A DNA stretch of 17,376 nucleotides from Pigoraptor vietnamica (GCA_943704525.1 CALSCQ010001321.1:1-17376); one strand, 5' to 3'. Counted from the stretch's first letter, positions 1-9,342 are shown. Numbers and translations: made by a program. Notes: generated by a model from the letters alone, not told the origin.

Positions 1-460
1 GGCAGACGTCTCCGCTCAGTCTCTGCCTCAGTCAGACGCAGTCAGACTTCCTTTCACAACAGATGGACATTCATCTCTCGAACAAGCTCGCGCTCACGGG
101 CAGCACCACGGGCATTGGCACGGCGATCGCCGTCGCTCTCGCTCAACAGGGTGCGCACGTGACCATCAACGGTCCCTCACAATCGACTGTCGATGCGGTC
201 GTGATCGAGCGCTCGAAGCGCGCGGACATCAAGGACAAGGTGACGGGTATTGCCGCGGACGTCTCGTCGGCGGAGGGCGAGAAGCAGCTTGCGGAACGCG
301 TGGCGGCACTCAACGAGCCGCTGGAAATTCTCGTGAACAATGTTGGGATCTTCGAGTCGAAGGACTTTTTCGCTGTGAGCGACGACGAGTGGGAGCACTA
401 CTTTCAGGTGTGTATTTGGTCACAATTTGTATCGTCTGTGCGCTTGACAGGAATGGAGTG

Positions 461-660
461 GAGTGAGTCTGTAGAGAGCGCAGTGCATTGTGTGCCCGTT
501 AATGTAGTGTGTGCATGTGGCACGAGTGCGTCTGTAGAGGGCGCAGTGCGTTGTGTGCCCGTTGTACAGTCTGCGCGCGTGGCACGAGTGCGTTTGTACT
601 GAGAGGGCCCAGTCGTTGTGTGTTGTGTGCCCGTTGTACACTGGCAGTCTGTGGCGTGAC
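461..660 (+). repeat. Degenerate ~62-bp tandem repeat, about three copies
   Basis: Copies begin at 461, 524 and 586 with GAGTGAGTCTGTAGAG, GAGTGCGTCTGTAGAG and GAGTGCGTTTGTACTG. Each continues through a GTGTGCCCGTT core and, in the first two, a GTGGCAC end. Copies one and two are 63 and 62 bp; the third is longer and more diverged. The block lies inside the SDR intron and has no coding features. Confidence 0.75.
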
Positions 661-730
661 ACGCGCGTTTGCATGTATAGGGTGTGTGCGGATACGTTCA
701 TTTTTTGCCTTCTATTTCCCTTGCTCTCCT

Positions 731-880
731 TCTTTTCTTTCTTTAGACACAATGCCACACTCTTTTCTTTCTTTAGACACAATGCCACACTCTTTTCTTT
801 CTTTACACACAATGCCACACTCTTTTCTTTCTTTACACACAATGCCACACTCTTTTCTTTCTTTACACACAATGCCACAC
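731..880 (+). repeat. 30-bp tandem repeat, five copies
   Basis: Five head-to-tail 30-bp units start at 731, 761, 791, 821 and 851. Each is a pyrimidine run (TCTTTTCTTTCTTT) followed by A-G/C-ACAC-AATGCCACAC. The only difference among copies is at one base: the first two read CTTTAGACAC and the last three CTTTACACAC. The unit resembles a polypyrimidine tract plus 3' splice site, and the array sits just upstream of the real acceptor at 914-915. Confidence 0.95.
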
Positions 881-1031
881 TCGCGCTTACCTCGCCCTTC
901 TGATTTTCATCGCAGGTCAACGTTATGAGCTCCGTGCGCGTTTCGCGACGATATCTAAAGGACATTGCTGGCTCACAACAGCTGCGGAATGATCATCGTC
1001 TCCAGCGAGGCGGGTATGCGCACTATCCGGC

Positions 1032-1036
<5 letters not shown>

Positions 1037-1083
<47 letters not shown>
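1037..1083 (+). repeat. (GT)n microsatellite at a junction of two broken genes
   Basis: This is a pure GT run of 47 nt, preceded by CTGTGC. It ends the readable part of the plus-strand SDR gene, and its complement ends the readable part of the minus-strand LRR gene, where it would translate as a His-Thr run. Confidence 0.97.
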
Positions 1084-1084
<1 letters not shown>

Positions 1085-2424
1085 TCCGACACCTGACACT
1101 CGTCAATAGTCAGCGTGTGCACGCCCTCGAGTGACGAAACATCGACAAGATTATGACAGTAAGCGAGAGTCAGCGAGTGGACGTGTCCAAGCCCAGTGCC
1201 ATTAAGAACGAATTTCGTGGTTGCCCAAGAGGTCGAGGGTGAGGACGGCGCCCAAGAGCGAAAAGTCGTCAATTTCACACCGCGTTGAGGCCAGCACGAG
1301 TGTGTGGTTGCCGCGGCCGAGTGCGTCGATGCCAGTCAGGCAATAGTTTGCCGTAAGAATGAGCGTGTGCATGCCCGGCCAAGTGCCAAAACGTTGCGCA
1401 TGCGAATGGGTCTCTGTCCCCCCGGCGCTCGATCGTTTGCGCCCCCCGCCAAGTCCAGACTGTGCACGCTCGCCAGGGGAGAGACGTCGAAGACACTCTC
1501 GCAATCAGCGAGCACCAAGGTGTGTACGTGGCGACCGTTTTCCACGTCCGAAAGCGCGGACGAAAGCGTGAGGTCGAGCGTGTTGACGCCGGACAACTCC
1601 GGTGGTATCTTAGAAATCTGATTCATGCAACACCACCTTGACCACCCCCCGCAGTGCGGCGATCTGCGAGAGCGGCAAGCACACACAGTGCACGAGGCTG
1701 ACCGATTCTGCATCGACGAGGCTCGAGATGTCCTTCAAACCTTTGTCGCGATGGGTCAGGGACTGTTGTGCCGTCGGCGAAATTGCTCAAGAATAGCGTG
1801 TCGCGGGCGCAAGCCCGACAGCCTGAGGTCCGCGACCATTACGCTCGCGACATGGAGGCGAGCAAGACGGGTATGTTGTCGCCCGGGAGCACAGCGCTAA
1901 TAGTTACGGAGTGCGCTCAGTGAAACCGGTGCGCTCGAACTTAACGGCGTGTCCAAATAAATCGTGTGCACGCCCGAGAGAATCACCATATCAGCCTCAG
2001 CCGGCGTCATGAAACACGCGCAAGTCCGCTGTGTGTACTGCCGCAAACGCCGCAATGTCAACGACGATACCGCCTTCACCTCGGCGGAGCGCGTCACCAG
2101 CAGCCGACAGCACGAGGCGATCGACGGGAATCGAGGCGCGCCGGCACCTCTTCGCGAAAAGCGGCGTCCTCGATGTACCGGCGACTGTACAGTGGCCAAA
2201 GGTAAAGGAGGCGCTCGTTCGAGAGGAACCGCCGCAGGAATCCGTTCACCTTGCAGAGGCGGCAGCCGCGTCGGCGTTCGCGACAATGTCACACTGGTGA
2301 CGATCAGGCACCGTACCTCCGCCAAGAGCGAGCCGAAGCCCACCGTGACCTCCGACATGGTCCGCAGGGCGTTGCCAATCGCTCTAATAGCGGGTTGAAC
2401 ACGGATTGTGTAGGGGTGACGCAA
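1084..2424 (-). pseudogene. Decayed leucine-rich-repeat protein gene
   Basis: Reading the minus strand from about 2250 downward, LRR-like segments of roughly 22-24 residues appear in succession but in changing frames. They include VNGFLRRFLSNERLL near 2250, IAAFAAVHTADLRVF near 2050, SGVHTIYLDTPL near 1970, LSGVNTLDLTLS and VHTLVLADC with VHSLDLAGG between 1600 and 1440, GMHTLILTANYC and NHTLVLAS between 1370 and 1270, and VHSLTLAYCHNL with VHTLTIDEC between 1180 and 1090. The shared pattern is VHTLxLxxCxxxxDVSxL. At least six frame changes are needed and stops interrupt every frame, so this is very probably a pseudogene. The upstream limit at 2424 is only the most distal in-frame Met; the N-terminal part before VNGFLRRFL is not recognised. 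LRR proteins bind other proteins; the partner is unknown. Confidence 0.7.
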
Positions 2425-2634
2425 CGAAAATTCTTAATCGAAGGCGGCCGGCGCTCCTCGTTGTCCGCGCCGCTCCTTTAGAGGTGCGAAGGTGACGTGC
2501 TCTTGACGACTGAGGAGACGTGTCCACTCGGCTAAAAATAATCTTAGCACACTGAACAACAGCCACTGCTCCTTATACTTGCACAACAACGCCTTGAACC
2601 ACCGAAGGTTCGCTGTTGGTGCCAGGCTGAAAGA
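2425..2634. other. Intergenic region upstream of receptor tyrosine kinase gene
   Basis: This 210-bp stretch lies between the 5' end of the LRR pseudogene and the receptor tyrosine kinase start codon. It contains one A/T-rich element (2532-2541). Reading frames through it on the minus strand run on antisense to the kinase gene and show no recognisable domain. Confidence 0.5.
2532..2541 (+). promoter_or_regulatory. TATA/MEF2-like A/T-rich element
   Basis: CTAAAAATAA lies 94 bp before the ATG at 2635 in otherwise GC-rich sequence. It fits the MADS-type consensus YTAWWWWTAR and also resembles a TATA box. This is a pattern match only. Confidence 0.3.
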
Positions 2635-5600
2635 ATGCCCGCCCTGCTCGCGATGGCAGTCGCGGCACTCGCCCTCGTGGTGTGTGTGCGTGCGGACGAT
2701 CCCTCTTCCGATTGCGCCTCGTTTGTCTCGCTGCTTCGACGCATCGCGGCAGCGCCCACTGCGGACTTCTCCCTCTCGTGCGGCGACTTCCACGCAAGTG
2801 CAGGCGCGTTTGCATTCGCCCCCTCGCAGCAAATCGCGTGGACTGACGGCGGTGACGACGTGTCGCCCCTCGAGTTCAGTGGAGTGGGCGACCTGGCGGT
2901 GCTCGGCGCGGACGTCGTGGTCACGTGCGCCGGCGCCGACAATGCGACCCCCCCGCTCGTCGTCGCGTCGGGGGTGCTGCGCCTGTCCGCGCTGACCGTG
3001 GAGGGGTGCTCTGGGGGCAGCGACCCCTCGCGGCCCGTCCTGTCGCTCATCACGGCCACCGGCAGCGCCGCGCTGGATGTGTCTGGCGCCACCTTTCGGG
3101 ACTTTGACGGGGTTCGCGTTGTGGACGCGCATGACAACGCAACGGTGCACCTCGCGGGTGTGCGCGTGCGCAACGTCACGGCGGCGCCGGTGCTTGACAC
3201 GGACATTGGCCTGTTTGTGCGCCTCGCGGGGGCGTCCGCCGTGACTGTAAGCGACGCGCTGGTGGAGGGCCTGTCGGTCACGTGCGACGCATGCTACGGC
3301 GGCGTCCTGCATGCAAGCGGCTCTGCGACGATTGCGGTCGTCAACATGACCGTGCGCGGGGCGAGCGCATACGCGGGTGCCGTGGCTTACTTCAAAAACA
3401 ACGACGGCGCACCCGATGCCGCCGTCATCGCGACTTTCACAATGTGCGTGTTCGATGGCGTCTCTGCACTAGGCTATGGCTCGGGCGGCGCTGTTTTCTG
3501 CGTGGAGTCCGCGAGTGTGGCTCTGCGGTCGAGCAATCTGACCAACATATACGCGGATTATCTTGGCGGCATAGCAAAGGTGGGAGGCTTCGGGCGCGTC
3601 GTGTTCGAGGACGTGCTGGCAAGCGACATCTCGGCCAAATCGTCCGGCGGCGCGTTCTATGTGAGCAACCGCGGCTCTGTCGAGCTCCGTTCGTGCGACT
3701 TTGCGCGGGTGAGCAGCGTCCAAGATTACGGGGGCCTTGCATACGTTGGCGGGGACGGCACGCAGTTCCTCATGGTGGACACGCGTGTCCAGGACGCGAG
3801 GGCGCTGGGGGGTGGCACCTTCGCGATGATATTCGGAGGGACTCTGCGCGTCCACGGGTGCTTTGTGAACGGCACGTACGGCGGCAAATTTCCCGGCGGG
3901 GGGTTTCTCTACGCTCCTGGGGGCCTCTACTCGGAAGCCGTGATAACGCACAGCGTCATTGAGGGGGCGTCCGCCACGGAGAGTCCGGGGGGTGCGTTCA
4001 ACATCGGCATTGCTATCAATCTCACGATCGAATCGTCCGTGGTGTCCGGGGCGCGCGCTATTCATACCTTGGGGGCGGTGGCGTTCATGTCTGGAGGCCG
4101 GCTCTTTGCGCGCAACCTCACGGTGAGGGACGCCGCGGGAAGTTTGGAGGGCGCGTTTGCCTCCGGAAAGCCACTCGGCATTTTCTTCTTTGGCACGTCG
4201 TACATGGAGTTCGTCTCGAGCAGGTTTTTGGATGTCTCCGCGGGCGGAACCGGCGGGCTGTTGTCCGGGGACGATGTCCGCGTGGAGATACGTGACTGCG
4301 TCGTGGCAAACGTGCGGTCTGCGCTGAGCGGCGGCGTGATAGACTTGCGCGGGGACAGCAGCGTTTTCATCGAGAACACGACCGTGCGCGACGTACTGGC
4401 GGGCGTCTATGGCGGTTTTGCGCAAGTCTCGGGAAGTGCTCGACTGGCCATGCGCGGCGTGCGCTTGTCGAACGTGACGAGCACCTTCGGGGGCGTCGTG
4501 CATGCGGATAGCCACGCGTCCGTGGGTTTCCACGGCTCGAATGTGGAGGGCATCGGTGTCCTGCGCGGCGGCGGTCTCGCGGCGCTCGGCGACTTCGCCA
4601 CGCTATATCTGGAAGAGACGAACGTGTCCGGAGTGCGCACGCAGGGGGCCGGGGGCGTGCTGAAGATGAGCGTGTATGCGCAGGCGAACGTCACTGACGT
4701 CGCCGCATCGGACGTGCACGCGCTCGGAACGGGCGGCTTTGCAACCGTTTTGGACGCGGCGCGGCTGAATGTCTCTGGCATTCGCCTCGCGGACATCATG
4801 TCCGGGCAGCACGGCGGGGCGCTGTACGTCGACAGTGCTGCGGAGGTGCGACTGCGGGCGGCCGTGGTCGAGCGCGTGCAGGCAAAGTGGAGCGGGGGCT
4901 TTGCGGCCGTGTTCGGCAGTGCACGGCTCGATGCGACGAATGCGAACGTCACGTGGTCCCGCGGTGCGCGCTCCGGGGGCGCCCTGTACGCTGACAATGA
5001 TGCGTCCGTGTCGCTGTCTTCGGTTCGGTTCGTGGATGTGGGTACGAACGAGTCTGGCGGCTTTGCGTTCCTGACGGGCACCTCGGCGCTCACCGTGCGC
5101 GACGCGGTGGTCTCCCGGGCAGTGGCGAAGGTCGACGGCGGCGCGTTCTCCCTCGCCTCAGAGGCGACGCTCGAGATTGAGGCGGCCGCGTGCGACACGC
5201 TCGCCGCGCAGCGCGGTGGGTTCGTGCACGTCGAGGACGCCGCCGGCGTAACGACGTCGAACGTGACTGTGCGCGGCTCGCGGGCGGACGGCGACGGCGG
5301 CTGCTTCAGCGTGATGGGCACGGCGTCTGTTTCCATGGGCGCCGGCTCCCTCGATAATTGCGTGGCCGGCGCCGTGCTGTCGTCGGGCGGCTCCGGGGGT
5401 GTCGCTTTTGTCGGCGCGTTCGCGAGAGTCTCCGCAACGGCGGCCGTGAGCGTGCGATCGCCGCGCGCCGTCCTCGTGCCGGGCTTCTACCACGAGAGCG
5501 ACAAGATTGATCCGTCGCTGCGGCAATTCGTTGACGTGCCCGTCGGCAATGAGGGACCGCAGCCGATCGAAGATCTGAGCGGACTCGGGCTGGTCGCCGG

Positions 5601-6886
5601 GGGCCTTTTCAGCGGCCCGCCTCTCGTGCTCTCGGCAAAGAATGATGGCCCGTTGCCTGCCTACAGCGGGATCCCTTTTGCGTTCCAGGTGTCGATGAGG
5701 GAGAAGATGAGCGGCCCCAGCGTGTCGGCGAGCGTCCACCGTCCGCTCTCGATCCGCCTCGTCCCCTACGCAGTGGACCCACGAACAGGCACCGTCACCA
5801 ATGTGTCGCGCGCGGTCCTGCAGGGCGGGTTCGAGCGCGCCTTTGGGCTGGGCGCGTCGGTGACCTTTGACTCGGTGTCGTTGATGGTCGCGCCCGGCAC
5901 GTACCTGCTGCGCGCCGAGTCCACGCACCCGTTTCTCTACGGCATTCACGACTACGCGCCCGCGGGACCGGCGCTCGTCGGCAGCTTCTCCATCAACGTT
6001 ACGGTCGCGCCGTGCCCCGGCAAGCTGAGCATATCGGTTGCCCCGGACGGTACGCCGCTGTACGCGTGCGTGTCCAAGTCGTCGGACGCGACCCTGACGA
6101 TCGCCCTGACCACGTCCCTGCTGGGCGGCCTGGCGCTCGTGGCCGTCGCCTTCTTCTTTGTGCGGTGGCGAATTGCGCAGCTGCGCCTGAAGCAGAGCCT
6201 CGCGACGCACGCCGAGTTTGTGTCGAAGCACTTTTCGAAAGAGACGCAGCTCGCGGAGCTCGAACTCCCGCGCGACGCGATCACGCTCCTACAGGAGATC
6301 GGGCGGGGCGAGTTTGGCGTCGTGTGCCTGGCGCGCGTAGTCACCGAGGACCGGCCCCGCATGTGCGCGGCCAAGCGGCTGAAGGAGGGGGCGACGTTCG
6401 AACAAAGATGCGAGTTTGTGCAAGAGGCACGCGTGATGCAGGGGTTGAAGTGTCCGAACGTCGTCAGCCTCGTGGGTATTGCGGTGAAGGAGGAGCCGAT
6501 GCTCATTCTGCTCGAGTACGCGCCGCACGGGTCGCTGCTAAGCTTCCTCGGGACGGTGGCGCCCCACGAGCGCGTCGTGGGGTCGCTGTCCGTGCGCATG
6601 CTCGAGATTTTCTCAAAGCACATTGCGGGCGGCATGGCGTACCTGGCGGAAATGAGGATAGTCCACCGGTGGGTGCCACGGGGCAATAATCTGCGGTGGG
6701 ATTTTGTATTGGGTGTCTAACTTGTGCCCTCGCTTCATTTTTCACAGAGATCTCGCGTGCCGGAACTGCATGGTAAGTTGGGCGTGCTTGTTGTGCGCGT
6801 GTGGTTGGGTTGGTGGGTGGGTGTGGGTATGAGGTGTGTGTCGTGTGCATGTGTGTATTGTGTGCAGATATCGATGTCTGTATGTA

Positions 6887-6945
<59 letters not shown>

Positions 6946-8303
6946 TAGAGTGAGAGTGTTCTGAATTGGGCATCTGTATGTGACAAAGCTGCCCATATGC
7001 CGTGCTTGACAGGTGGGACAGGACGCCTTTGGGGAGTATGTGATCAAGGTGTGTGGCTGTTACTGACTGCTTGCATGCGTTACATGGCGCGCCCTCGTCT
7101 TACTCCCCCTTTCCCTCTTTGCTGACCTCTTCTTTCTCCTGTCTTTTCCCATTCCTGATGACAGGTCGCGGATTTCGGGCTCTCTGCGTCGACGGGCGAG
7201 AAGGATTACTTTCGCAAGAAGGTTCCGGAGGTCAGTGAAATTAACTCAGATTGTTCTTTCCCCAACCGCCTGGAATTGAACTGACACTGGATTGCCATTC
7301 GACGTGCAGAAGCTGCCTATTCGCTGGATGTCGCCAGAGGCCATTCGGGAGCGAAAGTACTCCCATGTGGGTGTCTGTGTGTAGTCATTGTAGCGCCCGC
7401 CATGTGCGACATCACGCCTTGTGCCTGGGCTCAGTTCTTTCCTTATGCGCACAACGCACCCGCACGTGGGCGTCGTTACACCAACATCGCACGGTGACAT
7501 GCACCATTGCTCACGGGAACTGCCACGCAGGCCTCCGATGTCTGGAGCTTTGGCGTCACTCTCTTTGAGATGTTCTCCTTCGGCGCTGTTGTGCCGTACG
7601 GTGCGTGCTTGTTGTTCTCCCCACGCCGTCGCTTGAAGGCTATTCATCATATGAATGTGGCTGTTTTCCTCCCATTATCCTGCGTCACCCACTTCATTCA
7701 CACGACCGCCTTCCGGCGATTAATTTCTTCCTCGTGCTTTCACCGTTTCACTCTCATCTGTCCCTCGTGCTCACGTGACTTTGTTGCGCAGCGGGCGTCC
7801 CTGCGACAGAACTGCTCTCATATCTGGACGACGGCAACGAGCTCGAGCGCCCTTCCGCGTGCTCGCCGGAAATGTACCATGGCGTCTTGCAGCAGTGCTG
7901 GGCACACGCACCTGAAGCGCGGCCGTCGTTTGCGTTGCTCAGAGACGAGCTCATTCCGCGCATCCTCGAGTCGCACGGGAATGGCGTAGTGCGCCAGGCA
8001 GCCGCCGACGGGGGATACAGCAACCCCACTGTCAACCCCTACCGCAACCCTCTGTCTGCCGAAATGAAGATGCGCCCGCTCGGCCATCCGGGGGCGCAGG
8101 AGGGTCCCTACGCCAACGACGGAGGCGGTGTCCAGTCAGGGCCCGATAGTGGACACGCGGGAACGCAGCGGCGCGCGATGGGGGGCGTGGAGGGGTACCT
8201 GGCCCTCTCGGGCGAAGCAGTCCTTGACGGCGGGATCACTCGCTCGCACTATGACGATGTGGCGAGCGTGGACAGCGTGAGCGTTGCGGTCACGGATTGC
8301 TGA
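2635..8303 (+). CDS. Receptor tyrosine kinase with beta-helix (POMP-like) ectodomain
   Basis: The predicted protein has 1599 residues. Exons: 2635-6668, 6748-6772, 7013-7048, 7165-7230, 7310-7366, 7531-7600, 7792-8303; all phases match. Order: hydrophobic signal peptide (1-20), about 25 Gly-Gly rungs (~220-945), a stem with CPGKLSISVAPDG before the membrane, a TM helix (~1154-1176) and a kinase domain (~1215-1480). Catalytic features are complete: GRGEFG loop (1223-1228), Lys1247, alpha-C Glu1264, HRDLACRN (Asp1346), DFG (Asp1368) and LPIRWMSPE (1389-1397). The last motif and the DLACRN loop are hallmarks of tyrosine rather than Ser/Thr kinases. Tyr1380 lies in the activation loop. The ligand is unknown; the repetitive, N-glycosylation-rich ectodomain suggests surface or particle binding (inference). 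The start is the first ATG and is followed at once by the signal peptide. Confidence 0.93.
3298..5470 (+). other. ~25-rung Gly-Gly beta-helix ectodomain region
   Basis: About 25 repeats of 26-30 residues each begin with GG followed by a hydrophobic residue (GGAVFC, GGIAKV, GGAFYV, GGLAYV, GGFAQV, GGALYV, GGFAFL, GGCFSV). Each continues with an alternating small/hydrophobic strand pattern and a VxDVxA-type turn. This is the rung pattern of right-handed parallel beta-helices and resembles chlamydial-type polymorphic outer membrane repeats, but the FxxN half of that motif is mostly missing. One longer, irregular interval near 4140-4250 looks like a loop insertion. NxS/T sequons are frequent. Confidence 0.75.
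6748..6772 (+). other. 25-nt microexon with the kinase catalytic loop
   Basis: The exon completes the HRD arginine and encodes DLACRNCM, which holds the catalytic Asp and the metal-binding Asn. It lies between an acceptor TTTTTCACAG and a donor GTAAGT, the only GTAAGT-type donor in the gene. Without it the kinase cannot be active, so its inclusion is a strict requirement. Confidence 0.9.
6890..6944 (+). repeat. (GT)n microsatellite in kinase intron 2
   Basis: This is a 55-nt uninterrupted GT run inside the 240-nt intron 6773-7012 of the receptor tyrosine kinase gene. The 110 nt between the donor and the run are already TG-rich. In the transcript it is (GU)n. Confidence 0.97.
7982..8300 (+). 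other. Tyrosine-motif C-terminal tail of the receptor tyrosine kinase
   Basis: After the kinase fold the protein continues for about 105 low-complexity residues holding five spaced tyrosines: GGYSNP (Tyr1505), NPYRNP (Tyr1513), GPYAND (Tyr1536), GYLALS (Tyr1565) and HYDDV (Tyr1583). Tyr1536 fits the pYxN motif recognised by Grb2-type SH2 domains in animals. This is the expected layout of an autophosphorylated docking tail; use of these sites is inferred. Confidence 0.6.
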
Positions 8304-8359
8304 GCGGCAGTCACCGTAAGTTTTCGTCATTGAAGAGCAAGCTCTGGACGGACTTGCAT

Positions 8360-8365
8360 AATACA
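8360..8365 (+). terminator. Candidate poly(A) signal for the receptor tyrosine kinase gene
   Basis: AATACA lies 57 nt after the stop codon and is followed by a short A-run. AATACA is a known variant of the eukaryotic polyadenylation hexamer. No AATAAA is present nearby. Confidence 0.4.
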
Positions 8366-8747
8366 TTTGAGAAAAAAAAAGTGGCGTGCTTAAAAAGAAT
8401 AGAAAGTTGCGCGCGTGGAGGCGATACGGAGCGAGGGCGTGTGCTGAGAAACAGAGACGGCATTTAGAAGCAGTCACGTGCACAGTTTCGGTTTCGGGAA
8501 GCGACTCTACTCGGACACGGGCGAGCACAAGCACGGAGCCATGGGCGGACCACACTTGCACAACTCTCTGGGGGATTGTCAACAGTTTTGGCGCGCTCGA
8601 CTTGTGCACACCCATTACATTCAATGCGTTTCGCCGTCCCAGCTTCTCTGAGAGGTCAATGCCAGATAGGAAAACTGCGGTGAAACTATGCAGTGACGCG
8701 AGGTCAGGCATAAACAGACATGCATCGACGACATCAAACAAAGGCAG

Positions 8748-8753
8748 TGTATT
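8748..8753 (-). terminator. Candidate poly(A) signal for the BMP-kelch receptor kinase gene
   Basis: The minus strand reads AATACA about 50 nt after the stop at 8803. This is the same hexamer at nearly the same distance as in the convergent gene, which strengthens both assignments. Confidence 0.4.
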
Positions 8754-8802
8754 CTATTGCGAAGCGCAATCCGTGTGACAGACGGCACAGCCGCACATTG
8801 GG

Positions 8803-9342
8803 CTAAGCGGACTGCCACTGCGCACCGCGCGCCTGCACAAGACTGAGACGCGGCTCAATGTCCACGGGCTGCGCGCGAGTCTCCGGCGCGCGGACGACCG
8901 CCGGGTCCTTGCCAAGGGCCTCCAGCGTGTCCACAATGTCGGTGAACGCGGGACGCAGCACCTTGTCCGGCGACGTGCACAGCTTGGCGAGGGTGGCCAC
9001 GGGCTCCGGTGTGGCAATGGGCATGACGGGGCGGAAGTGCTCAATCACGACCTGAAACGGAATAATGGCGGGTCCGTCCGGTGAGTAAGGGCACTCGCAC
9101 AACTTCAATCGGCAGAGCATGCAATGCACGGATTTTGAATGACGCCAGCACATAGCACACCCACCAGCCAGCACATTGAAACACCCACCTTCATCATGAG
9201 TGCGTTGTGGTCCATGGCACGGACCTCCTCGTACGGCGGATAGCGTCCCGCAACCTCGTAGATGACAATACCTGTAGAGAACAAGAACGAAACGCCACGC
9301 CAATTGAATACGGAGAGGTGCAAGAGTGAGCGAAAATGCCGC

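Larger units (their letters stand above)
408..915 (+). other. Repeat-filled intron of the SDR gene
   Basis: This 508-nt intron starts GTGTGT and ends CATCGCAG. Removing it restores the conserved SDR segment YFQ|VNVM in phase 0. It is longer than most introns in the window and is almost entirely tandem repeat: a degenerate 62-bp repeat in its first half and a 30-bp repeat in its second half. Reading frames across it on either strand translate repeats and are not genes. Confidence 0.8.
63..1032 (+). pseudogene. SDR oxidoreductase, truncated and frameshifted 5' fragment
   Basis: The product resembles bacterial-style NAD(P)-dependent short-chain dehydrogenases; the substrate is unknown. Exon 1 (63-407, 115 codons) has the Rossmann cofactor motif TGSTTGIG (residues 12-19) and NNVG (92-95) where the family has NNAG. 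Exon 2 (916-1032) continues with VNVMSSVRVSRRYLKD. The join is in phase 0 (CAG at 405-407, GT donor at 408, AG acceptor at 914-915). One extra base near 965-967 breaks the frame; after it, frame +1 reads LAHNSCGMIIVSSEAGMR, which fits the family's beta-5 strand and catalytic Ser region. The Tyr-x-x-x-Lys catalytic pair and all later parts are absent, because the sequence runs into a (GT)n tract from 1037 and then into an opposite-strand LRR fragment. A GTGCGT at 1033 could be a donor into a lost intron. Family assignment is firm; whether it is a pseudogene or a misassembled gene is open. Confidence 0.78.
8304..8802. other. Intergenic region between convergent receptor-kinase genes
   Basis: These 499 bp separate the stop codons of the two receptor-kinase genes. 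AATACA elements lie near each end, and an A-run stands at 8372-8380. A minus-strand open frame between about 8478 and 8741 has weak leucine/valine periodicity, but it is not convincing as a gene. Confidence 0.6.

Noticed and set aside
731-880. CRISPR-like array
   Set aside because: The 30-bp units are directly adjacent with no unique spacers, and the locus is an intron in a eukaryotic gene.
509-928. Plus-strand 139- and 116-aa proteins with repeated HNATLFSFF or TMPHSFLSL units
   Set aside because: They translate the 30-bp intronic tandem repeat, and the same repeat stays open in several frames because 30 is a multiple of three.
973-1278. His-Thr repeat protein at 1030-1085 (and similar His-Thr, Cys-Val or Val-Cys polymers at 6735-7047, 9194-9632, 14016-14510)
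   Set aside because: These are translations of dinucleotide microsatellites in introns or at the 1037-1083 junction.
2434-6231. Long minus-strand open frames (about 245-357 aa) opposite the receptor tyrosine kinase ectodomain
   Set aside because: They lie antisense to a well-supported 4-kb exon, have Arg/Ala/His-rich composition typical of reversed GC-rich coding sequence, and show no domain.
8478-8741. Minus-strand frame with LRR-like hydrophobic periodicity in the convergent intergenic region
   Set aside because: It lacks the VHTL/DVSxL repeat signature seen in the 1.1-2.4 kb pseudogene, overlaps probable 3' UTRs, and can be explained by chance.
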